Of a stretch of 64,000 nucleotides of DNA, positions 43,713 to 55,770 are shown piece after piece. This DNA comes from Cladorrhinum sp. PSN259 (Eukaryota > Ascomycota > Sordariomycetes > Sordariales > Podosporaceae): assembly GCA_033725935.1 (NCBI GenBank), contig MU867062.1, positions 372,001 to 436,000 of the forward strand, read 5' to 3'. Both the position numbers and the translations under genes were made by a program. The notes beneath the pieces were generated by a model that saw only the letters and a program-made list of their open reading frames with translations, was not told the DNA's origin and ran no database searches. Numbering within the stretch: the stretch's first letter is position 1; every line of letters starts with the position of its first letter.

Positions 43713-44086
43713 GTTCCCCGATCGGTCGTGTGGAGGAGGGTGTGGGTAGCAGAAGAGGTTCGTCGAGGATTCAGGCCTTGAGATTCAAAATTTTGGCAAA
43801 GTCAATTGCTTGTCAACCACATTTCTAGAAGAATTCCCCGCTGCCAATTGGACAGCTCCCCTGTGCTCCCCCACATCCGTGCTAAGGAACATGCCAAAGC
43901 TTGGCATTTGGGGTTCGCTGGGACAGGGGTAGCAGTTCTTGGCAGCATCATCTAGCGAAGCTCACCGTCTACACTACCTATTCAAAGAACCACGTGTATA
44001 CCATCTGTAACTTTTATCTCTTTTTTTCTGTTTCTTCTATCTATGTAATCTCACTGCTTCAGTGCTCAGCTACTAGACTACACACC
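43713..44086. promoter_or_regulatory. Bidirectional promoter, PPR gene and histidine acid phosphatase
   Basis: 374 bp separate the two divergent start codons, so both promoters must overlap here. A pyrimidine-rich stretch (about 44010-44040) precedes the phosphatase ATG. No specific site is recognised. Confidence 0.5.
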
Positions 44087-45629
44087 ATGACAACCCTCAA
44101 CCCCCGAAAGCCATACACAGACGAAGAGCTCAACAGGCTCTACCCCCCTAACCTCGAGCTTCAACTTGTCCAGATCCTCATGCGCCATGGCGAGCGCACA
44201 CCCGTCAACGCCCGGTTCGAGAACACAGGTCTCCCAGCCTACTGGCCGTACTGCTCCTCTGTCCGAAAACTCATCTCTCCCATCCTCACTCCCTCCAACG
44301 ACCCCAATCCCAAACTCTCGACAATGGAATGGACCCGCCGCCTCGAGACCTTCAGCAACAAATCCGACGCCCCCGTCCTCGCTACCGGCGCTTCTTCCAA
44401 CAATCCAGACAACATATGCGATATGGGAACTCTTACCGACCTAGGCCGGACAACGACCTACTACCTCGGTATGCGCCTGCGAGACCTCTACATCAACCGC
44501 CTCGCCTTCCTCCCACCAGCAATCACACCAACCACTCCCACATCCTCGACCTTTTACCTGCGCACCACACCAGTCCCAAGAGCACTTGAGTCACTCCAAC
44601 AGACCTTCTCAGCTTTATATCCACCTCACACGCGTGATCCAACTGTTCCACCACCGACGATCGTAACCCGCGTTCACGCTGACGAGACTCTATACCCCAA
44701 CGACGGGAACTGTCGGCGCTTCGCAGAACTCTCAAGGATATTCGCCCAGCGAGCAGCAAATAAATGGAACAACACCAAGGAAATGGACTACTTAAACTCC
44801 CTCTACGGCAAATACATGCCTGACGGTCCCAATTCGAGAGTAGCGGTCGATTCGAGACCTAGATTATCCGGTATTATGGACACCATCAATGCTACTTTGG
44901 CTCACGGACCGGACACCAAACTGCCAGACGCTTTTTATGACGAGAAAGGAAGGGAAATAATCGAAAAGATCGGGATGGAGGAGTGGTTCGCAGGCTACAA
45001 CGAGAGTAGAGAGTATCGAATGCTCGGGATTGGAGGGTTACTGGGTGATTTAGTTGGAAGGATGGTAAGCAGTGCCGAGACTGCAGGAAAAGGGATAAAG
45101 TTTGGCCTGCACGGATGTCACGATACCACGCTCGCGGGTGTGTTGATGGGTTTGGGTGCTTATCCGAATGAGAGGTGGCCGCCTTTTACTAGCCACATTG
45201 CTGTTGAGATGTTTAGGGAGGCCAAAGATGGTGAGGAGAGAAGAAGTTGGTGGAGTTCAATGTTTGGTTCGGGCGGAGGGGTAAGTGGTGGTGGTGGACA
45301 GATTGGGAGGCGGCCGACTGAGGAGTTGAGTGAGGGTGAGAAGAAGAAGCTGGAAGGGTATTATGTGCGGTTGAGGTATAATGATGAGCCGGTTACTATT
45401 CCGGGGTGTAAGAAGCTGGGGAATCATCTTGAAGGGGATGAGTCGTTTTGTACTTTGGTAAGTCCAATTGATTGATTGTTTGTAAGTTTAGTAAGACTAA
45501 CCGGTATACAAGGCTGCATTCAAGGAGATTGTTGACAAATTTACGCCCACGAACTGGAAGCAGCAGTGCAGGATGAATAAGAGCCTGCCTCCCACACCGA
45601 GCGGGGAGCCAGAAATGGCCGGGAACTGA
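44087..45629 (+). CDS. Histidine acid phosphatase family protein (495 aa)
   Basis: Branch-2 histidine phosphatase, related to acid and lysophosphatidic acid phosphatases (ACP2/ACP6-like). Exons: 44087-45457 and 45513-45629. The intron is 55 nt with a GTAAGT donor and a CTAAC branch site. The catalytic motif RHGERTP (phospho-acceptor H34) and the proton-donor HD pair (about H345-D346, in GLHGCHDTTLAG) are both present. There is no signal peptide, so it is probably intracellular, unlike secreted phytases. An inserted Gly/Ser loop lies near residues 395-410. The substrate cannot be read from sequence. The start ATG gives a normal N-terminus ahead of the RHG strand; upstream in-frame sequence looks like UTR. 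Confidence 0.88.
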
Positions 45630-45926
45630 ACGAGTTTAATCTGGTGATGACTCTTATTTTGGTTTATAGAACCTGATTGTTAGAACAGAAGCATGTTTAG
45701 GGATAGGGACTTTCGTTGTTGTTGTTGTGCAGTTGCTAATTAGCGGGGAATGGTCTTTTGTGTCTTGCGATACCCGACACAAGTCAAATAGAATATAAAT
45801 GGGGTTGTACTTTTTGTGTACAACCAAACTGTGCTACACCGGGAGCGAGCCTCGACCCATTACTTTTCAAGTATAACCTCTTGTACACAAGAACTTTAAT
45901 CATTTCTGTGTCCCCTGGGTTGATCA

Positions 45927-46631
45927 TCAGGCTACAACGCCCTCTTTCGTTCCATCTGCATTCACTTCTAATCCGCCAACACCTTTCTCCAGCTCGGCCA
46001 ACCTCTTCTTTTCTTCTTCCTTTTCGGCTTTTGCCCTTCTCTTCCTTGCTCGGCGCACTTCGAGTTCCACAGACGCCATCTCTGCGCTCACGCTTGCTAG
46101 CTGAGGGATGATGTCCTCGACTGCTTTGATGGCGTTGCTTTGGGCCTGACGCAGGGGAAGGGGAGTCAAGATTCCAAACCAGCGGAGGGGATCGGTTGAT
46201 TTTGGGTGTTTCTTCTTCTCATTTACCGGTTTGGTGGTCGCGGTTGTTGAGTCTTCTTCGACTTCAGATTGCTCTTTTGGCTTCTCGTCGTTGTTTGAGA
46301 TCGCCTCGGCGGTTTCTTCTGTGTTCAACTCATCCTTTTCGGTTTCACCATAGGGCTTCTGAGGTTCAACACTCTTGACCGTGAACACCGGAGCGGATGG
46401 GTTGTCATCGCTGTCGCCGATGCATGTCCTCCTCGTAGCCTGCATCCGCTCATCGTAATAGTCCTGTCCGTAGTACCTGATTCCTCGATCTGCAGAGAAG
46501 TTTGCCCGAGCCAGGTGCTGATACATGCCTGCCTGGAGGGCATTCAAGGATGTCCGGAGCTGAGTGTAAGAGTCTAGCAGGGTGAGGTACCGCTCCAGTA
46601 GGGCGTCAATGGTCTCGGTTTCGGTGGACAT
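45927..46631 (-). CDS. Vma22/CCDC115-like V-ATPase assembly factor (234 aa)
   Basis: Vma22 works at the ER with Vma12 and Vma21 to assemble the V0 sector of the vacuolar ATPase. The single exon starts at ATG 46631. The N-terminal helix carries the pattern DALLERYLTLLDSYTQLR, followed by LARANFSADRG and RYYGQDYYDERMQA, which I recognise as the family core. An acidic, Lys-rich linker (about 105-150) leads to a conserved block DPLRWFGILTPLPLRQAQ and a C-terminal coiled coil with RRARKRRAKAEKEEEKK. It converges on the phosphatase gene, with 297 bp between stops. Family call fairly sure. Confidence 0.85.
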   Translation of the reverse strand: MSTETETIDALLERYLTLLDSYTQLRTSLNALQAGMYQHLARANFSADRGIRYYGQDYYDERMQATRRTCIGDSDDNPSAPVFTVKSVEPQKPYGETEKDELNTEETAEAISNNDEKPKEQSEVEEDSTTATTKPVNEKKKHPKSTDPLRWFGILTPLPLRQAQSNAIKAVEDIIPQLASVSAEMASVELEVRRARKRRAKAEKEEEKKRLAELEKGVGGLEVNADGTKEGVVA

Positions 46632-48824
46632 GACTGATGTCCGTGTTGATGATGTGGTGATCGTTGTTTATTAGGAGGCGTGTTTCAGATGGATTAAAGT
46701 TTGCTGATTTTATTTGCCTGTGCCTTTTGTGCAAGGTGCACGTTTTCTGTTGCTCATGAGGGTGGCTCAGCTCACACAAATCGGTCAGAATATGTAAGGT
46801 ACGAGATCAAGATTACGGATACATGTAGGACTTCAAAGAAAGAGCCAAGACTTGGGGATGTCGGCAAGGAGCAAACGGACCCACTTTTTCAAGGCATCAC
46901 TAATTACATATCGTTTTCAACTTTGTAGTTTCAAGGCCCTAAAGAGATGCATGTCTTACGGCACTCGAAGAATGGCCCTTCCGGTTTCCGGTTCGAATAA
47001 TATGATTTTATGATTTATCAAACCATTCGGCAGTCCAGTGTACCAATGCCAAGTCGCGATGGTTGTGTTAGTCCCACCAGGATGGTAGGACTTTCTGACA
47101 ATTTTGGATCTGCCCTTTTGCACAACATGAAATGAGCTATTGCACCGCTGCAGAAAGAGCAGGGGGGTTCTGCAACTGCAATATCGGGGCTGCAGTAGTG
47201 CACTTGCGTACTTGTATGCAATCATCAAACATCTTGGAACATTTGCACTTGTTTAAACATGGAAACTTCTCCCGGGTCCGCAAGCAAAAGGCAGCCTGGA
47301 ATAATAGGTACCCCACACTCGCCGTCAGTTGAGGGAGGCATTCGCCGCACTATTGAAATGTGATGATGTGGTGAAATGCCGGCGTAATTACAGATTTCGT
47401 TACGTTATTATCACATCTCTCAATGCCCCCCAGCCATCACTTGGATGCCAAGATAAGACAACAATAACAACAATGTCGAGAGAGAGATACCTGGACAAGC
47501 ACTGACTGTTTGTGTTTTGGCATCACAGACGTCTCGATATAAGATGTTTCCTTGCGCGCGACGCCTGGCAGCATCCGTGAGCCGTCCGTCACTATTCTTG
47601 ATTGCTGGGTCCTTCGGTAGGTCTTGTTCCTGTGACCGGATGATGGAGGAACCCCCGCCTTGTTTTTCATACAAGATAGAGATCTAGGGGCCTATACCGT
47701 ACCTCGCAGGCTCGATGTTGGCTGTGGCTGAGTATCTGATTGATGGTTGATGCAGCTGGAGGTTTGGAAGAACCGCCTCACTTATATGGAAACGTCATGT
47801 CGAAACCCGAACAGTTTGCCTCGTATTTTTCCTCAGGTGGCTTGCTGCGAATGCACTCTCGATGCAGCCAGAGCCGAGATGGAAACGTGCACTCATCGTG
47901 TGGCAAGCGCTGCAAGCCGTCTGCTTGGGTGTGATCGTGCCGTCTTCTGTTCCACAAAGAAGTTGGTCCATCTTCCAGAAGCTGCCGAATAGATTCATCA
48001 ATTTCGACCTGCCTCATTGACATGTAATTGGGCGTAATTGATATCCATCACCTGGACACTCCCGAGGCCCCATCCTTGCCTGCCAAATCCTCTGTCTGAA
48101 CTTTTCAGCCTTTTTTTGGCGACCAAGCGGACTGTGTGAAATTACCATTTATCATTTCCGAAAAGAGCTTCATCAAGTGCAGGAGGAGCCTGGACCTTGT
48201 TGACCACTCCTGCTTGTGCTTTGCTTGTGCATCCCACCACCCACCCACCGTGACCCCCCCCCCCCAGCGACAGGGCCATGCTCCCCCAAACGTAATCTTA
48301 CCAAGGCCTGCTGCCCGGTGCGCTGCTGCAGTTTGCACAACAAAACCACCATCCCCCTACCTAAATTCGGCAGACGGTCTCTTTTTTCCAACCATTTCCC
48401 AATTGCTGCTGCTTTGGTTTCCAGACTTTCCAGAATCGAATCCCCGTCTCCATCGTTGTTTTCTTTGTCCGTGCAGTAAATACCCAAAAGGCCCCCAAAG
48501 GTTCTCACGGCCAGCCAAATACCCCAGCGGGCGGTCCCCCTCCCTCCCGGCCTCCTTCCTCGAAACCTCGACTGCTTCATTCGTCATCGCCTCCCGCTTT
48601 CTTCTCCCACCACCGCCGAAACCCCATTCTGCTTTCCCGCTTTTCCCCCCCCATCGCATCCCTTCCCGACTCCACTCCGCCTTCGCACTTTCGAATTGCC
48701 GGTAGATTGCTGTGCGCGATAAGGGGAAGAGGTTGGTGCAAGGCTTCTTCTTTTGAGGCGGTAGTCGACGAGCCCTGTGATCAAGCAGCCTGCTCTTATC
48801 CCGGAGTTCTCTTCCCAAAGGAAA
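46632..48824. other. Intergenic between divergent VMA22-like gene and CDC42
   Basis: 2.2 kb with both promoters. The half near CDC42 is very C/T-rich (about 48230-48700, including 11 C near 48256-48266), as in strong fungal promoters with pyrimidine-rich 5' UTRs. No domain-bearing frame is seen. Confidence 0.5.
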
Positions 48825-49900
48825 ATGGTACTCGGAACTATCAAGTGCGTGAGCTTCTTAAACCACTCCCCGCCCGCGCCCGCTTATAAGTCCCCCGTCA
48901 ACTGCACATGCCGACTCTCTCGGCCAGAGACCCATCTACACCGCTTGCCGTTCATATGGCATCAGCAAGATGAATCTAGGGCCATGCCAGTTCGGAAACG
49001 CGTCTGTCCCGGCTTCAATGGCGCGCGCGCATCTCCCTTTCTACATGGAACCTTATCGCTAACTGCTAGTCCCAATCAAATAGGTGCGTGGTTGTCGGTG
49101 ACGGTGCTGTCGGAAAGACATGCCTCCTGATCAGCTACACAACCAATAAGTTCCCGTCGGAATATGTTCCGACTGTCTTTGATAACTATGCCGTCACGGT
49201 AATGTACGTCAAACCCTTGAATCCTACACTGTCCATCTCCAATTACAAGCGTTTTCTGGCACCCTACCTGAGGCATCCCTTGTGTTCACCATATCCCGTC
49301 CGTTTCAACTTCCGCCCGCTCTGCATGTGACATTGTTGCTGAACAAATTATCACTAGGATTGGTGATGAGCCGTATACGCTGGGACTCTTCGATACCGCC
49401 GGTCAAGAAGATTACGACCGCCTGCGTCCTCTTTCATACCCACAGACCGACGTCTTCCTTGTCTGCTTCAGTGTTACATCACCTGCTTCGTTCGAAAACG
49501 TCCGCGAGAAGTGGTTTCCCGAGGTGCACCATCATTGCCCCGGTGTTCCCTGCCTAATTGTGGGCACCCAGGTCGATTTGAGGGACGACCCATCAGTTGT
49601 GCAAAAGCTGTCCAAGCAAAAGATGTCACCGGTTACGAAAGCAGACGGCGAGAGAATGGCAAAGGAGCTTGGTGCGGTGAAATACGTCGAGTGCAGTGCT
49701 CTAACGCAGTACAAGCTCAAGGATGTCTTTGACGAGGTAGGTTATTCTTGGCAAGCCACACTGCCACGTTTGTAGGAGTGTGTGTGTGTGTGAGTGCATG
49801 GGCACAAGCTGACATGCGATCAACACTGCAGGCTATTGTTGCAGCATTAGAACCCCCGGTGCTGAAGAAGACCAAAAAGCCTCACTGCTTGATTCTTTAA
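48825..49900 (+). CDS. CDC42: Rho-family GTPase Cdc42 (195 aa)
   Basis: Cdc42 is the master regulator of polarity and hyphal tip growth at the plasma membrane. Exons: 48825-48844, 49084-49203, 49358-49736, 49832-49900. Introns are 239, 154 and 95 nt. The first exon encodes six codons and two bases (MVLGTI-K). P-loop GDGAVGKT, effector loop YVPTVFDNYAV, switch II DTAGQEDYDRLRPLSYP, specificity motif GTQVD and SAL are all intact. The insert helix region reads TKADGERMAKELGA. The C-terminus KTKKPHCLIL is a geranylgeranylation CAAX box with a short basic stretch. YVECSALTQYKLKDVFDEAI identifies Cdc42 rather than Rac. A (GT) run lies in intron 3 near 49779-49792. Confidence 0.97.
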
Positions 49901-52053
49901 AACAGTCACTTTGGAGAAACTTCTGGTTATACTGTTTAGTCGATGCCGCACCCGGCTTGCGTGAAAGACAGAATTGGCTCACCAGCAAGAGCAAATTCGG
50001 ACACAGCTATCTTTCCCGCTCTGTTTCGACCGCAAACCATGAGAACCTCTGGCAGTTTGTCATATTTTGGCTGGAGAGCAAAATAAGGCAGCAGTTCCAG
50101 CGGCAACGGAGCCCCTGAGATTTATCATATCACCTATCCCATTCCGATTGGACGCAAGAGAAGGCATTTTTTTCTTGGGCACAGGGAAAACGAGCTCGAC
50201 GAAGCACCTTTTTATATTACCGGTCTCTCTTGAAAACATAACGCCCTTTGCAATTTTTTCCATTTCACGGCCACAGCTGGGAAAGATTCGGTTTGGTGAT
50301 TTGATAATAGGGCAGACAGGCATGTTTTGGGGGTTTGGGGATATAGCACCGAAACTCAGGGTCGAGGCAAGTTAGAAGAGTGAGAGACAGAGATAAAGAA
50401 GTGGTGGTTTTTTTTGGGTGGAGGCAGCGTGATAAACTACTTTATCAGAGTCTTTTTTTATTGTTCACTATCTACAGAAACTTTCTCATCCAAACACACG
50501 TACGGACACGCTACCAGACCCAGCTTGGACTTGCTTTTGTATGTCTTTATACCCTTGGGGGTAGGGGCGTGCTTTTTTTTAACCCGGCGTTGCTCCCTGG
50601 TTTGTTATTCCCGTTTCGCCTTGAGCCGCTTAAAAAAAACCAAAGAACAGGCCGACAGAGATATATACGTCCTCACCCAACCCACGGCAGCTACTGTAGG
50701 TCCTTGCAGGCTTGTCAAGTTTATTTTTGGTAGCGGAGCAAGGTTTTATTCAACGGTGTGGCAAGAGCTTAATCTTGAATTGAAATTATAGCAACAATGG
50801 GGGGAGTTTGATGCCCACATTTGCTTGTTACGACCCCGCTCACATTTGTACCAATGATACGTTGTTGGTTTTTATTTTTTTGGGAGAGAGAGTATAGATA
50901 TGAGAGCCAATTGAAGATTGACTTTGTCCTTTGGTAAGATTATTTGGGGATGTGGTAGTCTGTAGGTATGGAGGAGAAATGAGGGGAAGGGACATAAGAG
51001 TGGCCAAGTCTCAAGTGGGTATTTTGCGCATTGGGCGATTGGTTGATTTATTGGGTAATAAGAAGAGTTGAGTGCGGATCGCCCCATTGGCGTACACGAT
51101 TTGTGTCAGTGGTGTGAGTTGAGAGAAGGACGGGGGAGGAGTGTATTGGTAAGAGTGAAGTTGAAGCCTTTGGAGGCATTTGAAGGGTTGAGCTGGAGAT
51201 GAGATGCTTGGGTTAGGGTTGTAAGGGAGTGAACGGTTTTGATGTCTTGGAAGTTTATCAAGGGGCTGATAAGTGTACGACTTCAAAAGTTGTTGCGTTG
51301 GCAGATATTACTTGGGCACTGCATATCGGTCTGCTTATGGGGGATTGGATGGGTGGTGTGTTGTGGTATGAGCCATAGCTGTATGGGCACATATATATTG
51401 ACAATAATATGCTTAGACTAACTGCAGTTTTGGGACCGGATAGGGAGGTGAGTTTGATATCGGAGACTGGGGGTTGTTTTGATATTTCAAGGGTCGAAGG
51501 GGGCTGAAAGATAAGATGATCCTATCTGACTGTCTCCGTGCGTGGATGCGGATTCGGCTTAAGGTGTTGGCTGGAACAATTGGTAGCTGAAGACTATCTC
51601 TTGGGGAGTCTATGGATTTCGGTATAGAAAAGTTGCCATCGCAACATATCGGGGTTGGGAGATCCCCAAGACAACAGGTAGATAAGAGCATCATCCAGGA
51701 AACAAGTCTTCCGAGATTGAATCCAGGATAGCTCACTCCGTAATGTAAATCTTTTGTTCCAGACGAGTTTATGCAGCACCGCTTGGACCTCGGAGGCCCC
51801 TTTCAAGTTGACTCAGGAAGGAGATGGGGTGAAACATCCTTATCTCAACTTGTCAGACGAACGACAAGTGCACCGCTCGTGAGTCATTGTCCCTGACTCC
51901 CAAAGGGCCACTGTACTCAATTGGCGACCTACCCCACCATTTTGTTCACCTGGCCAGAAGAACCCCGCCAAAACTTTTGAACCCAAGACAACAACCCGAT
52001 AGCAGCATCACACACCCGAATTACCTCCTCGAATCCTGTGATTGACTGCAAAC
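49901..52053. other. Intergenic between CDC42 and the asparaginyl-tRNA synthetase gene
   Basis: 2.15 kb between same-strand genes. It contains the CDC42 3' UTR, some T runs (for example 50572-50580) and the synthetase promoter. No domain-bearing frame or RNA gene is seen. Confidence 0.5.
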
Positions 52054-53954
52054 ATGGCCTCCCAGGAGATCGCCGACCGCACCAAGGCAAAGGTCTACAT
52101 CGACCCTGTCGCTGGCAAGGACGAGGCACCAGCAGACGGTACCGAAGCCGCTCCCTACAACTCCCTCTACTACGCCCTGATTCAGAACCTCGAGACAACT
52201 CCCGCACCAACCTACCTCACCCTCGTCCCCGCAAAGGAGGGATCTACCGATGGTCCTAAGTGGGAGGAGCCCGCAAAGAGCGCCGTGAAGAAGGCACAGG
52301 GCCGTGTCGACGCTTATAAGAAGAAGTTAGCCAAGGAAGCTGCTGCGGCCAACAAGGTACGCCCTCTCGCTCTCCAGCAATGCGCCCATTGCTCTTGCTA
52401 ACAAGTTCGGTGCGACTATTTAGGAGGAGGAGGAGCGCCAGCAGCGCCTCAAGAACCTCGAGGATGCCAAAAAGATTGTGCTCAAGGAGGACGAGAGCCT
52501 CCCCGCCGCCGTCCGGATCAAGCTTAACAACAAGTCGGTCGAGTTCGGCACCCGCGTCAAGGTATATGGTCGCATTCACCGCCTTCGTGTCCAGAAGCAG
52601 GCCACTTTCATCACCCTCAGAGATGGATACGGCTTCCTGCAGGCCATTCTTACCGGAGATCTCACCAAGACCTACGATGCGCTTCTGTTTGCGCAGGAGA
52701 CTTCGCTTGTCCTTTATGGCGAGATGAAGAAGGTCCCCGAGGGCGCAGAGGCTCCTGATGGACGTGAGCTCCACGTTGACTATTACAAGGTCTTGGGCGC
52801 CGCACCAAGCGACCTGGATGCCATTACCAACAGGGTTTCTCGCGAGCAGGATCCATGGGAGGCTTCAATGCTTGACAGCAGGCACCTCGTGCTTAGAGGT
52901 GATAACGCCGCGGCGGTCATGAAGCTTCGCCAGTACGTTGAGCTTGCATTCATTGACTCGTACAGAGAACTCGACTTCGTCAAGGTCTCTCCCCCTGCCA
53001 TGGTGCAGACTCAGGTTGAGGGTGGTTCTACCCTTTTCAAATATGACTACTACGGCGAGGAGGCCTACCTTACCCAATCATCTCAGCTCTACCTCGAGAC
53101 CGCCATGCAGTCCCTCGGCAACGTGTACTGCATCGAGAAGTCCTTCCGCGCAGAGCGCAGTCTTACTCGTCGCCACTTGTCCGAGTACACCCACGTCGAG
53201 GCCGAGCTCGACTTTATCGAGTTCGAGGACCTTCTCCAGCACATCGAGCAACTCGTCTCCAGCGTTGTCGACAAGGTTCTCGCCAATGAGACCTCTGCTG
53301 CTCTCCTGAAACAGCTTAACCCCACTTTCGAGAAGCCCGGCCCGTTCCTCAGAATGAAGTACTCAGATGCCATCGACTGGCTCAACAAGCAGGATCCCCC
53401 TATTCCCAATGAGGAGGGCAACCCCCACGTCTTTGGTGACGATATTGCTGAGGCCGCTGAGCGTCGCATGACGGATATCATCAACAGACCCATCTTCCTT
53501 TACGGATTCCCGGCGGACCTCAAGGCTTTCTACATGCAGAAGGACAAGGAGGACCGGAGAATTACCGAGTCTGTTGATGTGCTGATGCCTGGTGTTGTAT
53601 GTTCCCCCTTCTTCGTTTTACCCCCTTTTATGTGTAGAAGGATGACTAATCAACATGCTCCAGGGTGAAATTGTTGGTGGCTCAATGAGAATGGACAACC
53701 ACGAGGAGTTGCTTGAGGCTTACAAGAAGGAGGGTATCTCTGCAGACCCATATTACTGTGAGTCTTCTCTCTTTTCTTCATCAGCATCAAATTGACTGAC
53801 TTTGTTAGGGTACACCGACGTACGAAAGTACGGTTCTAGCCCTCACGGTGGTTACGGTCTGGGTTTGGAAAGATTTTTGGCTTGGATGGCCAACCAGCAT
53901 ACTGTCCGTACGGCTTGCTTGTATCCTAGATTTATGGGCCGTTGCAAGCCTTAA
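52054..53954 (+). CDS. DED81: Cytosolic asparaginyl-tRNA synthetase (571 aa)
   Basis: Class IIb aminoacyl-tRNA synthetase that charges tRNA-Asn. Exons: 52054-52356, 52424-53596, 53664-53757, 53809-53954. Introns are 67, 67 and 51 nt. The N-terminal extension (1 to about 130) is Lys/Ala/Glu-rich. The OB-fold anticodon-binding domain follows (about 150-225, VKVYGRIHRLRVQK). The catalytic domain has motif 2 FRAERSLTRRHLSEYTHVEAE (starts near 342) and motif 3 GYGLGLERF. The C-terminal CLYPRFMGRCKP and the block ESVDVLMPGVGEIVGGSMR mark AsnRS and separate it from AspRS, which ends differently. There is no mitochondrial presequence at the chosen ATG. Very secure. Confidence 0.95.
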
Positions 53955-55440
53955 ATCGGGAGTGAGTGTTTTGGAAGGCACGGTGTTAGAAAAAGTATGG
54001 AGTTCTGTTGGAATGCTATTAGGTTAGCCTGCTTGTGCTTTTTAGAAATAAACTTATATCTATGGTTAGTGTTGTTTGGTACATTGGGTTTTGTCGTCTG
54101 AAGAAACTTGTGATCGGACAAAAGTCGGGCGGCTTTTCAATGAATGGTAATGCTCTGAAAGTCTGGATAGATTCAAAGTGAGCGAGAGTGGTCAAGGTTA
54201 TGTAAAGCTACTCACGCACTTTTGTACTCTTATGGCTGTCCGGAAAACGACTTAAGAAATGCAAGGGAGCAAAAGGGGAGGAGGTGTAAGGAGACGGGGC
54301 TTAGTACCTTCGAGTGAACTGGGGCAATCAGCTGTCCAAGATCCCAAGCCTTTTGAAGTGTTCATCGCATTGGAACGGCTCGCGCGCGAATACGACTTCG
54401 ACATCAATCTTCACATTGCGGCTCCGAAGGCTCATTGGTCTTGATTTAATTCAAGAATAAGAGCTGGGGTGGAATGACAGAATATAAAGCCTGAGGAGAA
54501 ATATCCGGAGCAAGGCAACAGGCAAAGCCAGAGGTGAAGAGCAAGGTAGGTGATAAGGCCCATGAGATCGAAGCAGAGGCGGGGGATCTGACGGTTGGTA
54601 ATGCCAGCTTTCGGCCACACATAATACGGGCAATCTACAGGTACAACAAAAGCAGTGGAAAGCACAGTCAGAACAAAAACCTCAAGTACGTCTAAAGCCG
54701 CAGCAGGTCCAACTAAAAGGAAAGCACCTAGGACAAGGAAACGGCCATGTCCAGGTAGGAGAGCCGCAGTATCAAGAGCCAGACGAACGACAGAGCTTCC
54801 AGTCAGAAGAGATTCAAAAGAATGGGCCTGGGAAAATCCAGCGGGTCGGGCTAAGGCAGTTACCGCAACCACAACCATGCTCTCGGGCAACCATCAATTA
54901 CAAGCTCGGCCTCGTCAAGGGAAAACCCAAGCACTCAATCGACCTCCTGGGATGACTTCGACGAAACTACACCGAGCCCCGGGGGAGTTAACCTGCCCTT
55001 GGACGGGAGACAGCCCGCGAAGGGTCCATTTACCCCTATCATGATCCAAGGACGCAGTGTTGAGAGGGAATACGTATCTGCACCTCAACCACAGGACTCG
55101 TCAAGGCGTCGCCGAGAGGTCTGAGAGAAAGACTTGAGCGTTAGGTCAATGAGAGATGATGAGCGGCAGGTTCCGCAATAGTTTTAGCTGTAGAGGAGAG
55201 GTTGATGTGGTGAGTATGGCAAATGCCATCAAAGTCAATCGGCGCTTTGTTTGGTTTTGGGTATATCCTCTGTTTCCCTTCCCCTGTCTGTTTCTTATTG
55301 AGGTACAAGTATAAGATTCAATGATTCTATCTTTGCGAACCGAGTACTCATAGATTCATATGTTTATAAATAGTTATTTGAGATTGGATAATGATATCAG
55401 GATACCTTTCCGTCATGGTGGAGAAAAATACACCTGGGTG

Positions 55441-55473
55441 CTCTCTCTCTCTTTTTTTTTTTTTTTTTTTTTT
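55441..55473. repeat. CT microsatellite followed by 22 T
   Basis: Five CT units then C and an uninterrupted run of 22 T (55452-55473), in gene-free DNA. Confidence 0.9.
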
Positions 55474-55750
55474 GGGAATTCGCACTGGTGTCGCGAATGT
55501 GGGGAGAGAGAGGTTTTTGGTTCCTGGGATTTGATCGCCTTTCAACAACGGTATAGTGTTACCGTTTATCTACACTGTGTACGTATGTAAAACTATATTC
55601 GAATATCAATTGATTCTAGACGGGTAGGAACGTTTTAATTTTCAAGGCTGCATTACCATTTATTGCTTCTTCCGAACGGAAACCTGCATAAAAAATGCTT
55701 TTGTTCAAATCGCTTCCTGTGAAGAAAGAACAATTGGGTTCGGGGACTCG

Positions 55751-55770
55751 CTCTCTCTCTCTCTCTCTCT
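55751..55770. repeat. (CT)10 microsatellite
   Basis: Ten perfect CT units, with an imperfect extension of a few bases on the 3' side. Confidence 0.9.

Noticed and set aside
46981..47030. GGTTCGAAT motif suggesting a tRNA T-arm
   Set aside because: No acceptor, D-arm or anticodon arm could be folded around it on either strand.
52054..53954. First reading as aspartyl-tRNA synthetase
   Set aside because: The C-terminal CLYPRFMGRCKP and the VGEIVGGSMR block are those of asparaginyl-tRNA synthetase.
54259..55137. Arg/Lys/Thr-rich open frames that might be a small gene
   Set aside because: No domain, no splice pairs that link the frames, and overlapping frames on both strands of similar length. 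Treated as chance.
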